DNA of 18,643 nucleotides from Chloroflexota bacterium (GTDB lineage Bacteria > Chloroflexota > Limnocylindria > Limnocylindrales > CSP1-4). A program made the position numbers and the translations under genes. The DNA lies in assembly GCA_021785115.1 (NCBI GenBank), contig JAJYGO010000249.1, forward strand, positions 1 through 18,643. Direction: 5' to 3'. Of the stretch, positions 6,205 to 12,794 are shown piece after piece (positions within the stretch are counted from its first letter, which is position 1; each line of letters begins with the position of its first letter). The notes beneath the pieces were generated by a model, which ran no database searches, was not told the DNA's origin, and saw only the letters and a program-made list of their open reading frames with translations.

Positions 6205-6974
6205 GGACCCCCGACCCCCTCGGGGCCGACCTCGCCCGGGGGCTCGATCCCGTGGCGCTCGCGCGGGCGGTGGGCCTTGCGCCCGTCGGCTGGCAGCGGG
6301 ACTTCCTGCGCTCGGGCGCGCCCCGCGTGGCGCTCAACTGCTGCCGGCAGGCCGGCAAGTCCACCATGACCGCGGTCCTTGCCGTCCACGCCGCCCTGTA
6401 CCTGCCGGGCTCGCTCGTGCTGATCCTCGCCCCGGCCGAGCGCCAGTCGATCGAGACCTTCCGCAAGGTCGCCGCCTACTGGCGCGCCCTTGACCGCCCG
6501 ATCGGGGCGCTCGCCGAGAACCAGTCCGCGATCGAGCTCGCGAACGGATCCCGGGTGATCGCGCTGACCGGGTCGGAGAGCCTGCGCGGCTACACCGCCG
6601 CCCGGCTGCTCGTGGTCGACGAGGCGGCCCGGGTGGAGGATGCCCTCTACCACGCGGCCGCCGCGATGGTCGCCCCGACCGGCGGGCGCGTCATCGCGAT
6701 GTCCACGCCGGCGGGGCGCATCGGGTGGTGGTGGGAGGCCTGGGAGTCCGGACGCTGGGAGCGCTTCGAGGTCCCGGCCGGGGAGGTGACGCCCTGGCTC
6801 ACGCCGGAGTTCCTCGCCGAGCGCCGGGCCGAGATGGGCGCCGCCTACTACGCGCAGGAGTACGAGTGCCGCTTCATCGCGGCCGAGACCGCGGCGTTCG
6901 ACCCCTCGCTGATCGACGCCGCCATCGACCCGGAGGTGACCCCGTGGAACGACCTGATCCCCGCTTCCCTGTAG
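6201..6974 (+). CDS. large terminase, ATPase domain only
   Basis: This 257-residue protein is the ATP-driven DNA-translocating half of a phage terminase. Visible motifs are the adenine-binding Q in GWQRDFL (32), Walker A RQAGKST (49-55), Walker B LLVVDE with catalytic Glu (136-141) and the coupling motif AMSTPAG (166-172). The frame stops at TAG 6972-6974 just where an ordinary large terminase would continue into its nuclease domain, which is encoded by the next gene in another frame. It starts with a GTG overlapping the previous stop by 4 bp. Packaging motors normally dock on a portal, and none is encoded here, so a helper phage portal would be needed. A frameshifted pseudogene is the alternative to a true two-gene terminase. 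Confidence 0.88.
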   Translation: MRTPDPLGADLARGLDPVALARAVGLAPVGWQRDFLRSGAPRVALNCCRQAGKSTMTAVLAVHAALYLPGSLVLILAPAERQSIETFRKVAAYWRALDRPIGALAENQSAIELANGSRVIALTGSESLRGYTAARLLVVDEAARVEDALYHAAAAMVAPTGGRVIAMSTPAGRIGWWWEAWESGRWERFEVPAGEVTPWLTPEFLAERRAEMGAAYYAQEYECRFIAAETAAFDPSLIDAAIDPEVTPWNDLIPASL

Positions 6975-7687
6975 CGCCTGCCCCGATCGTGCTCGGCCTT
7001 GACCCGGGGCAGCGCCGGGACCCGAGCGGCATCGCGGTGGTGGAGGTCTCATCGCGCCCGAGCGGGCGGACCCGGACCGGGCGGTCCCCGACGTCGGCGA
7101 CGACCTGGGAGGAGCCGATCCGCGAGTCGACCTTCACCGTACGCGCCGTCCACCGGCTGCCGCTCGGCACCCCGTATGAGACCGTCGCCCGCCTCACGGC
7201 CTCGATCGTGCGCACGATCCGTCTCGCCGACGCCGAGACGCCGGCGGACGAGGCGACGTTCGGGAACCTCGAGCGGCCCCGCCGCCTGGTCGAGGTTCGC
7301 GTCGACGTCACCGGGCTCGGGCGGCCGGTGTTCGAGATGGTGGAGCGGGAGCTGCTCGGCTCCGGTGCCCGCGCGATCGCCTGCACGCTGGTCTCGGGCC
7401 AGGGGTTCGAGCGCAAGGGCGGGTGGAGCGTGTCCAAGGCCTACCTGACCACGCGCCTGCAGGCCCTGCTCGAGACCGGGAGGCTGCGGGTGGCGGCCGG
7501 GACCGACGCCGAGGCGCTGCTCGAGGAGCTTCGCACCTTCGAGGTCCGCCGGTCCGAGGCCGGGAGGTTCCTCTCGGGCGCGTTCAGGAGCGGGACACAC
7601 GACGATCTCGCGATCGCGGTCGGGCTCGCGATCGTGGCCGATCCGGCCGTCGCCAGGGTCGTGCCGATGCCGGCGGGGTGGCTCTGA
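6944..7687 (+). CDS. large terminase, nuclease domain only
   Basis: A 247-residue RNase H-fold nuclease of large-terminase type, which cuts DNA at the start and end of packaging. Acidic metal-binding candidates are Asp20 in VLGLDPGQ, Asp121 in VDVTGLG and Asp220/221 in THDDLAIAVGLA, in the usual order and spacing. The proposed start is GTG 6944, preceded at 7 bp by GGAGG within GGAGGTGA (6932-6939); this overlaps the end of the ATPase gene by 31 bp in the -1 frame. The same initiation block occurs at 4778-4793. The strong ribosome site argues for separate translation rather than random frameshift. A segment rich in Arg, Thr and Ser (38-60) replaces a short loop of the domain. Confidence 0.85.
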   Translation: MERPDPRFPVAPAPIVLGLDPGQRRDPSGIAVVEVSSRPSGRTRTGRSPTSATTWEEPIRESTFTVRAVHRLPLGTPYETVARLTASIVRTIRLADAETPADEATFGNLERPRRLVEVRVDVTGLGRPVFEMVERELLGSGARAIACTLVSGQGFERKGGWSVSKAYLTTRLQALLETGRLRVAAGTDAEALLEELRTFEVRRSEAGRFLSGAFRSGTHDDLAIAVGLAIVADPAVARVVPMPAGWL

Positions 7688-7816
7688 AGTCGGTGACGAT
7701 CGCCTGCGCGAGGACCCGCAGGGGATGGCGGCGGGCCGTGTCCCTGCTGAGGCGCCAGCGGGGCCGTCCGCGTCGGGTCTCGGGGTAGGATGCGGCGGTT
7801 AGCGAGAGGGGGAACG

Positions 7817-8215
7817 ATGTCCAAGGGGAAGAAGGTCGCGCTCGCAGTCGTCGCCGTGCTGGTGCTCGCCGGGATCGGCAGCGCGCTCGGGGGCAAGGGG
7901 AAGACGCCGGTGGGCGCCCCGAGCCCGTCGCCAACCGTCCAGGGCGCCTCGGCCTCCGATGCTCACGCGCGGACGGCGTGCGAGGACTTGGAGCTGCTGG
8001 CCCCGGAGATGGCCCATGAGACGATCGCCCCGGCGGAAGCTCTCGCGAGGCTGCGCGCCGACGAGGTCCTTGCGGACGCGCCGGGGAACAGGCCGCTCGT
8101 TCGCGCCTTCGCGGTGGTGGTCAAGGACCTGGCGTCCTCGGCCTCGGGCGCGAAGACGAACGCGGACGGTGTCTACCTCGGGACCCTGTGCATGGGGATC
8201 CTCTCCAGCTCCTGA
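7817..8215 (+). CDS. small secreted or membrane-anchored protein, function unknown
   Basis: A 132-residue protein with a charged N-terminus (MSKGKK), one hydrophobic segment (VALAVVAVLVLAGIGSALGG, residues 7-26) and a Ser/Pro-rich linker, then a domain of about 85 residues with two cysteines (TACEDLEL and TLCMGIL) that could form a disulfide outside the membrane. No lipobox is seen. ATG 7817 follows GAGAGGGGGAAC; an in-frame ATG at 7790 is less likely. TAGGAT at 7786-7791 may be a -10 box for a separate transcript, since the gene lies 129 bp after the terminase nuclease. As a right-end gene of the element it may be a cargo (moron) gene acting at the cell surface. Confidence 0.75.
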   Translation: MSKGKKVALAVVAVLVLAGIGSALGGKGKTPVGAPSPSPTVQGASASDAHARTACEDLELLAPEMAHETIAPAEALARLRADEVLADAPGNRPLVRAFAVVVKDLASSASGAKTNADGVYLGTLCMGILSSS

Positions 8216-8253
8216 CTCCGGCGGCGATCCAGGCAGTGAGGAAAGGGGGAACG

Positions 8254-8556
8254 ATGGACAACGGGCTCGCATCCGAGCGGGTCGTGGTCGAGGCCCCGAT
8301 GTCGTTCGTGGGCTCGGCCAAGCGAGCGTGGCGGCTTCGGGCCGGCCTCGCGGGGTGGGTGGTGGTGCCGGCCGTGATCGGCGTCCTAGCGCTCATCCTG
8401 CTCTGGTGGACGGCGGACCTCCTCTGGTACAGCGTCTTCGGGCTGCTGCTCGTGCCCTACCGCCTCGTCCGCCGGGGCGGCCGGCGGCGCAAGGCCGAGG
8501 AGCTTCGCCACCGCGAGACGCTGGAGGCGATCCGGCGCCAGTCCGGACAGTCCTGA
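8254..8556 (+). CDS. small integral membrane protein, function unknown
   Basis: A 100-residue protein. Residues about 33-70 are strongly hydrophobic (WVVVPAVIGVLALILLWW, then LLWYSVFGLLLVPYRLV) and could form two transmembrane helices or one hairpin. A basic, Arg-rich C-terminus (RRGGRRRKAEELRH) is predicted to be cytoplasmic. The ATG at 8254 has the same leader as the preceding gene (GGGGGAACG before ATG). It ends 8 bp before a strong hairpin. Two-helix membrane proteins at prophage or satellite ends sometimes exclude other phages; that is only a hypothesis here. Confidence 0.72.
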   Translation: MDNGLASERVVVEAPMSFVGSAKRAWRLRAGLAGWVVVPAVIGVLALILLWWTADLLWYSVFGLLLVPYRLVRRGGRRRKAEELRHRETLEAIRRQSGQS

Positions 8557-8563
8557 AGAGCGC

Positions 8564-8593
8564 GCGACCCCCGGTGACCACTCCGGGGGTCGC
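8564..8593 (+). terminator. perfect 11-bp hairpin ending the element's gene cluster
   Basis: GCGACCCCCGG (8564-8574) and CCGGGGGTCGC (8583-8593) pair perfectly around an 8-nt loop, starting 8 bp after the last stop codon. No T-run follows, so termination may be weak or assisted, as is common in high-GC actinobacteria. Confidence 0.6.
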
Positions 8594-8701
8594 TGCGCGT
8601 CCGGCCCTATGTACGTACTGATACGGGAGCGCATAACTCCACGGGTCTAGGTCCAACAACATCGCTGTTCACCGGCCATTAGCACACCGATGCACTTGCT
8701 A

Positions 8702-8747
8702 TGACTACGGATCAGAAGGTTGGGGGTTCGAATCCCTCCCGGCGCGC
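8702..8747 (+). repeat. attR: right copy of 46-bp direct repeat (tRNA-Arg 3' fragment)
   Basis: Identical over 46 bp to 1786-1831, covering the anticodon arm to the discriminator base of tRNA-Arg. Upstream sequence does not form a D arm or 5' acceptor strand, so this is a tRNA fragment and not a gene. It marks the right end of the element. The roughly 100 bp to its left (8600-8701) have no gene and lower GC, and include the palindrome GTACGTAC (8611-8618); they may hold integrase arm or excision sites. Confidence 0.93.
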
Positions 8748-8757
8748 AAGATCCTCG

Positions 8758-8791
8758 CAGGTCAGGGGCGGTCCGCTCCGATCCCTGCCTG
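8758..8791 (+). terminator. possible original terminator of the tRNA-Ser/tRNA-Arg unit
   Basis: CAGG-T-CAGGG (8758-8767) pairs with CCCTGCCTG (8783-8791), nine pairs with one bulge and a 15-nt loop, starting 10 bp after attR. Before integration this would have lain just after tRNA-Arg. No T-run follows, so the call is weak. Confidence 0.3.
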
Positions 8792-8916
8792 TGGGCGGCC
8801 GCCGCAATCCTCGGAGCCCTGGTGCTCGTCACCCGCCGCCCTCGAGCTACGGGCCCTGTGAGCCGCAGCCAATCGATTCGATCGGCGTTCAACGTCCTCA
8901 CGCGTGACGGGGATGC

Positions 8917-9492
8917 TCACCCGGCCGTGGCGATGCCCTTCTGCACCGCTTCCACACTCAGGTAGACCGGCCCGGTGTGCGAGCACGCGACGAATGGGAA
9001 CGGGACCACCTTCGAGGCGGTCTGATTCGGTGGGTAGACGCGCAGGCCAGCGGCGGTCTGGCGGCCACAGGCGGAGCTCGGGAAGGCGAAGACGTCGGTG
9101 ATCCGCAGCACCACGGTCGCGGTGGCGCCGCCGGGGAGCGTGACGACGCTCGGCGCGTGGGCGGCGTTGTGGGACGCTGCGCTGCCGAGGCGGTGGCCGA
9201 CGAGGTTGACCCCGGAGACCCCGGGATAGCCGAAGAGGGTGCACGCATGCCTGTACAGGTTGGTGAACTCGAGGTTGTAGTAGGTGCTGCCCGCTGTGCC
9301 GCTGCCTTGGGTGTCCAGCCAGATGACGAGCCCGGATGTCGTGCACCTGGGCGTGCTCGTCGCCACGGCTGCCCCCGTATGTCCCGCCGGGGAGGCAGTG
9401 GCGGCGAGCGCGGCCACCGGTGCCAGCGCGGCGACACAGGTCATCGCAACCGCGCCGATCAGTCGCCTGGACGAGGAAGCGGATAGGCGCAT
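8917..9492 (-). CDS. secreted DUF4232-domain protein
   Basis: Read on the - strand, this 191-residue protein starts with a typical signal peptide: MRLSASSSRR, a hydrophobic core (LIGAVAMTCVAALAPVAALA) and probable cleavage after ALA. The mature part is a single DUF4232-type domain: CTTSGLVIW, then GSTYYNLEFTNLYRHACTL, GYPGVSGVNLVG and VTLPGGATATVVL. These are the family hallmarks (N-terminal Cys, 'tN....C.l.GyPgv', 'L.pG..a'). Its function is unknown and it is found mainly in actinobacteria as an exported or cell-wall-linked protein. Four cysteines in the mature part could form two disulfides. The ATG at 9492 is preceded by AAAGGGGGG. It lies outside the element. Confidence 0.85.
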   Translation of the reverse strand: MRLSASSSRRLIGAVAMTCVAALAPVAALAATASPAGHTGAAVATSTPRCTTSGLVIWLDTQGSGTAGSTYYNLEFTNLYRHACTLFGYPGVSGVNLVGHRLGSAASHNAAHAPSVVTLPGGATATVVLRITDVFAFPSSACGRQTAAGLRVYPPNQTASKVVPFPFVACSHTGPVYLSVEAVQKGIATAG

Positions 9493-9777
9493 GGCGCCCC
9501 CCTTTGCTAGATGGCAAGGACCCTGATCGAGGAATCGTATCGCCTCCGCGCCGTGACGCAGATACGTCGGCACTCGTCCTTCACCCGTGTCGGCGAGGCC
9601 CACGTTCACGACCGCCATCGTCCGGTGCACGCTCCGAGCCGGTGTCCCCGCCGCTCCCGGCGGACCCGGTCCGACAGCGTCGTCGCGGTCACAGCCGCTT
9701 GGGTCGAATCCGATCTCAGTCGCGGCGTACAGTTCCCTCGTGACGGCGCCACGAGAACCCTCGAGGAGATACGAGGC
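9493..9777. other. intergenic stretch without a recognisable gene
   Basis: Both strands lack a frame with convincing protein-like composition. The divergent arrangement of its neighbours implies promoters here, but I could not pick a pair of boxes with confidence. TACGAT on the - strand near 9534-9540 could be a -10 box for the DUF4232 gene. Confidence 0.4.
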
Positions 9778-10179
9778 ATGATCGGGATCACGGCGCGACC
9801 CATCGAGACGCTCAGGCTCGCGGCCGGCATCCGGCCCGAGGGCGGGCACGTCGCGATCGCGGTGGGAATGGCGGCGCTCGCCATGCTGCTTGTCCTCATG
9901 GCAACGAGGCGTCGACCCGACCCAGGATCTGGAGGCGGAGGACCGGGTCCGGGACAGGATCCCCCACCGTGGCGACCTCACCCATCTGGAGACCCGGCCG
10001 TGCCCGAGGGCTTCCCGGTGGGCCACGACATGGCGCGCCAGCCTGCACTCGTCGGCGCGAGGCCGCACGGATCGCCGACCGGCGATCCGTGCGGATGGTG
10101 CAATGATCCTGCAGTGGGAGAAGCGGAACGCACTTCCGCCTCACGTACTCGGGAGCCCACTCGCCGAGGAGGCCCCTAG
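9778..10179 (+). CDS. doubtful small membrane protein
   Basis: A 133-codon frame from ATG 9778 with GAGGAG 9 bp upstream. Residues 1-20 are polar, about 22-42 form one transmembrane segment (HVAIAVGMAALAMLLVLMA) ending in RRRP, and the remainder is rich in Gly, Pro and Arg. The N-terminal 45 residues look like a real membrane protein, but the tail runs through a perfect 32-bp inverted repeat (10063-10094) and has no domain character. It may be a genuine single-pass protein, a decayed gene, or chance. Confidence 0.4.
   Translation: MIGITARPIETLRLAAGIRPEGGHVAIAVGMAALAMLLVLMATRRRPDPGSGGGGPGPGQDPPPWRPHPSGDPAVPEGFPVGHDMARQPALVGARPHGSPTGDPCGWCNDPAVGEAERTSASRTREPTRRGGP
10063..10094. repeat. perfect 15-bp inverted repeat with 2-nt centre
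   Basis: CCGCACGGATCGCCG (10063-10077) and its exact reverse complement (10080-10094) flank AC. The near-continuous dyad suggests a protein-binding operator or a hairpin or terminator. It lies about 340 bp upstream of the catabolic operon. Confidence 0.6.
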
Positions 10180-10432
10180 GCAGACGGCGCGAGGCGCTCC
10201 GGGACGAGAACAGTCCCTTAGACGAGAACAGTCCCTTACATGAAGCGCGCGGGGCGCACGGCGATCGATCTGGCCGCCGACCTGCGGAGTTTCTTGGTGC
10301 TCCAATGGCGCGTTCCGCTGTTCGCGGGGCGACGTGTGCCGCGCGAGGGTCCAAGCAGGTAGCGCCGATCGAAGATATATGTTACAGATTCGTTCGCTGG
10401 ACGGGTCTGTTGACCACTCAGGGGGCTGGACG
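10180..10432. promoter_or_regulatory. probable regulatory region of the DUF1989-transporter operon
   Basis: This stretch contains the 18-bp tandem duplication (10203-10238), a local AT-rich block AAGATATATGTTACAGATT (10372-10390) that could hold the -10 box, and a small dyad GGTC-TGTT-GACC (10404-10415) 18 bp before the operon's first ATG. The dyad is a candidate site for the co-encoded GntR/FadR regulator, as that subfamily often binds GT..AC dyads. A 40-codon frame (10240-10362) lacks gene-like features. Confidence 0.4.
10203..10238 (+). repeat. 18-bp perfect tandem duplication
   Basis: GACGAGAACAGTCCCTTA occurs twice in direct succession (10203-10220 and 10221-10238). It is non-coding as far as can be seen and lies about 195 bp upstream of the operon, so it could be a duplicated binding site or a simple slippage product. 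Confidence 0.9.
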
Positions 10433-11071
10433 ATGGAGCTGGGCGATCGCGGGGTTGTCACAGCGCACGTCCGAGAGGAGATTCTCGTCCCGGGCGGGCA
10501 CGGAGCGGCCTTCGAGGTCCGGGCTGGAGATCTCTTTGAGATCGTCGACGTCGAGGGCGAGCAGGTCGCAGACTTCATCGCCTTTGCGGCGAGGAACCGG
10601 ACCGAGTGGTTGTCCACCACCCACACGAGGTCGGCGACGCTGCGCCTCGATCTCAGGGTCGGCGATCGACTTCAGAGCAACTGGCGCAACCCGATGTTCG
10701 AGATCCTGCACGACGACATCGGCAAGCATGACGTGATCACCTCCATGTGCGATGCCCGGCGGTACAAGCTCGACTACGGCATCGAGGACCACCGCAGTTG
10801 CCGCACGAATTTCGCGGAGGCACTCGCGCCCTGGGGGATCTCCGAGTGGGAGATGCCCGACCCGTTCAACCTGTTCCAGAACGCGCCCATCCATCCCGAC
10901 CGCTCGTTTGGCAACGAGGTCCCGACCGGCAAACCGGGGGACAGGATCGTGTTTCGAACCCTGATGGACGCCGTCGCGGCGGTCTCCGCGTGTCCGCAGG
11001 ACCTGAACCCGTGCAACGGGTTCAATCCGACGCCCATCATGGTCCGCATTCTTGATGGAGACCGGGCGTGA
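10433..11071 (+). CDS. DUF1989 (urea carboxylase-associated) family protein
   Basis: A 212-residue protein. Family features run along its length: VPGGHGAAFEVRAGDLFEIV at the N-terminus, GEQVADFIAF, STTHTRSATL, GDRLQSNWRNPMFEILHDD, HDVITSMCDA, then CRTNFAEAL, DPFNLFQNAPI, PGDRIVF and the C-terminal SACPQDLNPCNG. Known of the family: two DUF1989 proteins (CgcA, CgcB) form carboxyguanidine deiminase beside guanidine ('urea') carboxylase. Here a single copy heads an operon without a visible carboxylase, so a different C-N hydrolysis or deimination is likely. I chose ATG 10433 (GGGGG 7 bp upstream) because the homologous region starts right after it. The stop overlaps the RidA-like gene's GTG by 4 bp. 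Confidence 0.85.
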   Translation: MELGDRGVVTAHVREEILVPGGHGAAFEVRAGDLFEIVDVEGEQVADFIAFAARNRTEWLSTTHTRSATLRLDLRVGDRLQSNWRNPMFEILHDDIGKHDVITSMCDARRYKLDYGIEDHRSCRTNFAEALAPWGISEWEMPDPFNLFQNAPIHPDRSFGNEVPTGKPGDRIVFRTLMDAVAAVSACPQDLNPCNGFNPTPIMVRILDGDRA

Positions 11072-11472
11072 CCGGCATCCAGCGCATTCGCCTCGACGAG
11101 CGGCTTCCCGAGCCGATCAGCCACTACACGGACGCGGTGCGTGCCGGGGACTTCTTATTTGTCTCCGGGATGCTTCCCGTCGACACCGGCGGCGCCATCG
11201 TCGGCACGGACGACGTCACAAGGCAGGCGGACCAGGCGCTCTCGAACGTCGGTGCGGTGCTTGCGGCCGCGGGCGCGTCGTTCGCCGACGTCGTGAAGGT
11301 GACGCTGTACCTGCGGCGCATCGGGGATCGCGCGGCCATCAACGAGGTCCGCCGACGCTATTTCGGGGAGTCGCGGCCGGCGAGCACCCTGGTCGAGGTG
11401 AGCGCGCTCGCCCACCCGGACGCGCTGGTCGAGATCGAGGCGGTGGCAGTTGTCCCGGAGGGGTCCAGATGA
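11068..11472 (+). CDS. RidA/YjgF/UK114-family protein without the usual catalytic arginine
   Basis: A 134-residue protein of normal length for the family. It has the core elements AGDFLFVSGMLPVD, TRQADQALSNVGAVLAAAG, DVVKVTLYLRRI, the RRRYFGESRPAS segment and the C-terminal VEIEAVAVVP. Archetypal RidA hydrolyses reactive enamines and imines through an Arg in the 'PAR' motif (Arg105 in E. coli RidA). Here that motif reads PAS, so the Arg is replaced by Ser, as in the Rid4-Rid7 subfamilies, which tend to occur in catabolic operons. It overlaps the DUF1989 gene by 4 bp (GTGA) and its TGA overlaps an ATG in the frame of the next gene. It may act on an unstable intermediate of the operon's pathway. 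Confidence 0.9.
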   Translation: MTGIQRIRLDERLPEPISHYTDAVRAGDFLFVSGMLPVDTGGAIVGTDDVTRQADQALSNVGAVLAAAGASFADVVKVTLYLRRIGDRAAINEVRRRYFGESRPASTLVEVSALAHPDALVEIEAVAVVPEGSR

Positions 11473-11510
11473 GGCGCGGCTCATGGGCCCCGCCTGGCAA
11501 GGGGGGAGCG

Positions 11511-12788
11511 ATGGGTCGGAATCGGTTGCACGTCTGGGTCGGTGTCGCGGTCATCGCGGCGCTGCTCAGCGCCTGCAGCAGCTCGGGCAGCGCGGGAGGA
11601 ACCCACGGACCGCTCGTGGTCGGCGCCTTCAATCCCTTCTCCGGGCCCGATGCCTCTTTCGGTCCCGAGATGATGGGCGGCTGCATCCCGGCGGTGAACG
11701 CGATCAACAAGGCGGGAGGGGTGCTCGGGCACAAGCTCACCTGCCAGGAGGTCGACACACGCGGTGACCCCGCGGACGCGGTGCCTGCCGCCAACAAGAT
11801 GATGGCGACCACCACCAACCTCGTCGGCGTGCTCGGCCCGAGCTCCGATGAGGCGCTCGCGACCGTTCCTCTGCTGAACCAGGGGAAGGTCCCGATGTTC
11901 GTGGACACCGGCCAGGCGGCGTTCGACCACTCGAGCTACCCGTACTTCTGGCGGATCACGCCCGCCGACGACGTGAAGGGGTATGCGTTGGCGCTGTGGG
12001 CCGAGCACTCGGGCTACACGAGGGCGGCCGCCGTGTTCGGCAACGACGTGGGCTCGCAATCCGACGTCCCGACGCTCGTGGCCGCGTTCACGAAGCTCGG
12101 CGGCACGATCGTGAGCAATCAGAAGATCGCGCTCGACCAGAGTTCGTATCGAACCGAGATCGAGCAGATGCTCGCCACCCATCCCCAGGTGATCTTCACC
12201 GAGATCGACCCGCAGACGGCCGCGACCTTCCTCACCGAGCTCCAGCAGCTGCACGGGCTCATCCCCATCATCGGGACGGAGGTCACGTTGCAGGCGCCGT
12301 GGCTGAAGGCGGTGACGGGCGCGATCGGCGCGCAGGCGATGGCCCGCTACTTCACGGGGATGCAGCCCTACGCGCCCCCGAGCGGGCCCGCGTGGCAGGC
12401 CTTCAACCAGGCGCTGCTCGCCTCCTCGCAGGTGCCGAATCCCTCGCAGTGGGCGAGTGACCCGTACTCGATGACCTACTACGACGGCATCGTCGCCATG
12501 GCCCTTGCGATGCTTGCGGCTCACAGCACCAACCCGGGGGTCTTCAACGCCGACATCATGAAGGTGACCGAGCCCGGTGCCGGCAAGACGGTGGTCTACT
12601 CCTTTGCCCAGGGCGAGCAGGCGCTGAAGGCCGGCAAGCAGATCCAGTACGTGGGGGCCGGAGGGCCGATCGTGTTCAACCGCTGGCACAACTCGACGGG
12701 CGCGTTCGAGGCGGCGCACTACGTCGCGGGCAAGGTCGTGCTCATCGGGTCGGTGTCCGCGGCTGCGATCGCGGCGCTCAACAGGTGA
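11511..12788 (+). CDS. ABC transporter substrate-binding lipoprotein, branched-chain/amide/urea type
   Basis: A 425-residue extracellular receptor. It opens with a lipoprotein signal (MGRNRLHVWVGVAVIAALLSAC, lipobox LSAC with Cys22) and a Ser/Gly linker, followed by a type I periplasmic-binding fold: VVGAFNPFSGPDASFG, NAINKAGGVLGHKL, DTRGDPADAVPAANKM, GVLGPSSDEALATVPLLNQ and YPYFWRITPADD are the usual LivK-like blocks. ATG 11511 is preferred because GGGGGGAG precedes it and it gives a clean signal peptide; an in-frame ATG at 11469 would overlap the previous stop but add 14 residues before the signal. The ligand cannot be read from the sequence; relatives bind amino acids, amides or urea. Permease genes follow after 54 bp. 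Confidence 0.93.
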   Translation: MGRNRLHVWVGVAVIAALLSACSSSGSAGGTHGPLVVGAFNPFSGPDASFGPEMMGGCIPAVNAINKAGGVLGHKLTCQEVDTRGDPADAVPAANKMMATTTNLVGVLGPSSDEALATVPLLNQGKVPMFVDTGQAAFDHSSYPYFWRITPADDVKGYALALWAEHSGYTRAAAVFGNDVGSQSDVPTLVAAFTKLGGTIVSNQKIALDQSSYRTEIEQMLATHPQVIFTEIDPQTAATFLTELQQLHGLIPIIGTEVTLQAPWLKAVTGAIGAQAMARYFTGMQPYAPPSGPAWQAFNQALLASSQVPNPSQWASDPYSMTYYDGIVAMALAMLAAHSTNPGVFNADIMKVTEPGAGKTVVYSFAQGEQALKAGKQIQYVGAGGPIVFNRWHNSTGAFEAAHYVAGKVVLIGSVSAAAIAALNR

Positions 12789-12794
12789 GCGGGG

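Larger units (their letters stand above)
1786..8747 (+). mobile_element. 6.9-kb tRNA-Arg-integrated element, candidate phage satellite or reduced prophage
   Basis: It is bounded by the perfect 46-bp repeat, with the integrase gene next to the tRNA end. The gene order is integrase, XRE regulator, small protein, winged-helix initiator-like protein, three unknown proteins, Cys-x2-Cys HTH protein, terminase ATPase, terminase nuclease and two small membrane proteins, ending with a hairpin about 110 bp before attR. Every gene is on the + strand, and from 3032 on most neighbours overlap by 4 bp. No portal, capsid, head-maturation protease or tail gene is present. Undegraded open frames and identical ends suggest a recent or still active element. 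It could be a satellite using a helper phage's particles, or a prophage that lost its morphogenesis module. Confidence 0.88.

Noticed and set aside
6940..6980. Programmed -1 frameshift joining terminase ATPase and nuclease
   Set aside because: No slippery heptamer of X XXY YYZ type is visible in the overlap, and a strong Shine-Dalgarno before GTG 6944 explains nuclease expression better. Not fully excluded.
7678..7788. Arg-rich 36-residue frame after the nuclease gene
   Set aside because: It starts within the end of the nuclease gene with no ribosome site; the basic composition is common in high-GC shadow frames.
8702..8747. Second tRNA-Arg gene
   Set aside because: Only the part from the anticodon arm to the 3' end is present; the preceding bases cannot form a D arm or acceptor strand, so it is attR.
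10240..10362. 40-residue frame starting just after the 18-bp duplication
   Set aside because: No ribosome site or recognisable features; more likely part of the operon leader.
10433..11071. Guanidine carboxylase pathway (CgcA/CgcB pair)
   Set aside because: Only one DUF1989 gene is present and there is no carboxylase or long allophanate hydrolase in the window; family membership stands but not this pathway.
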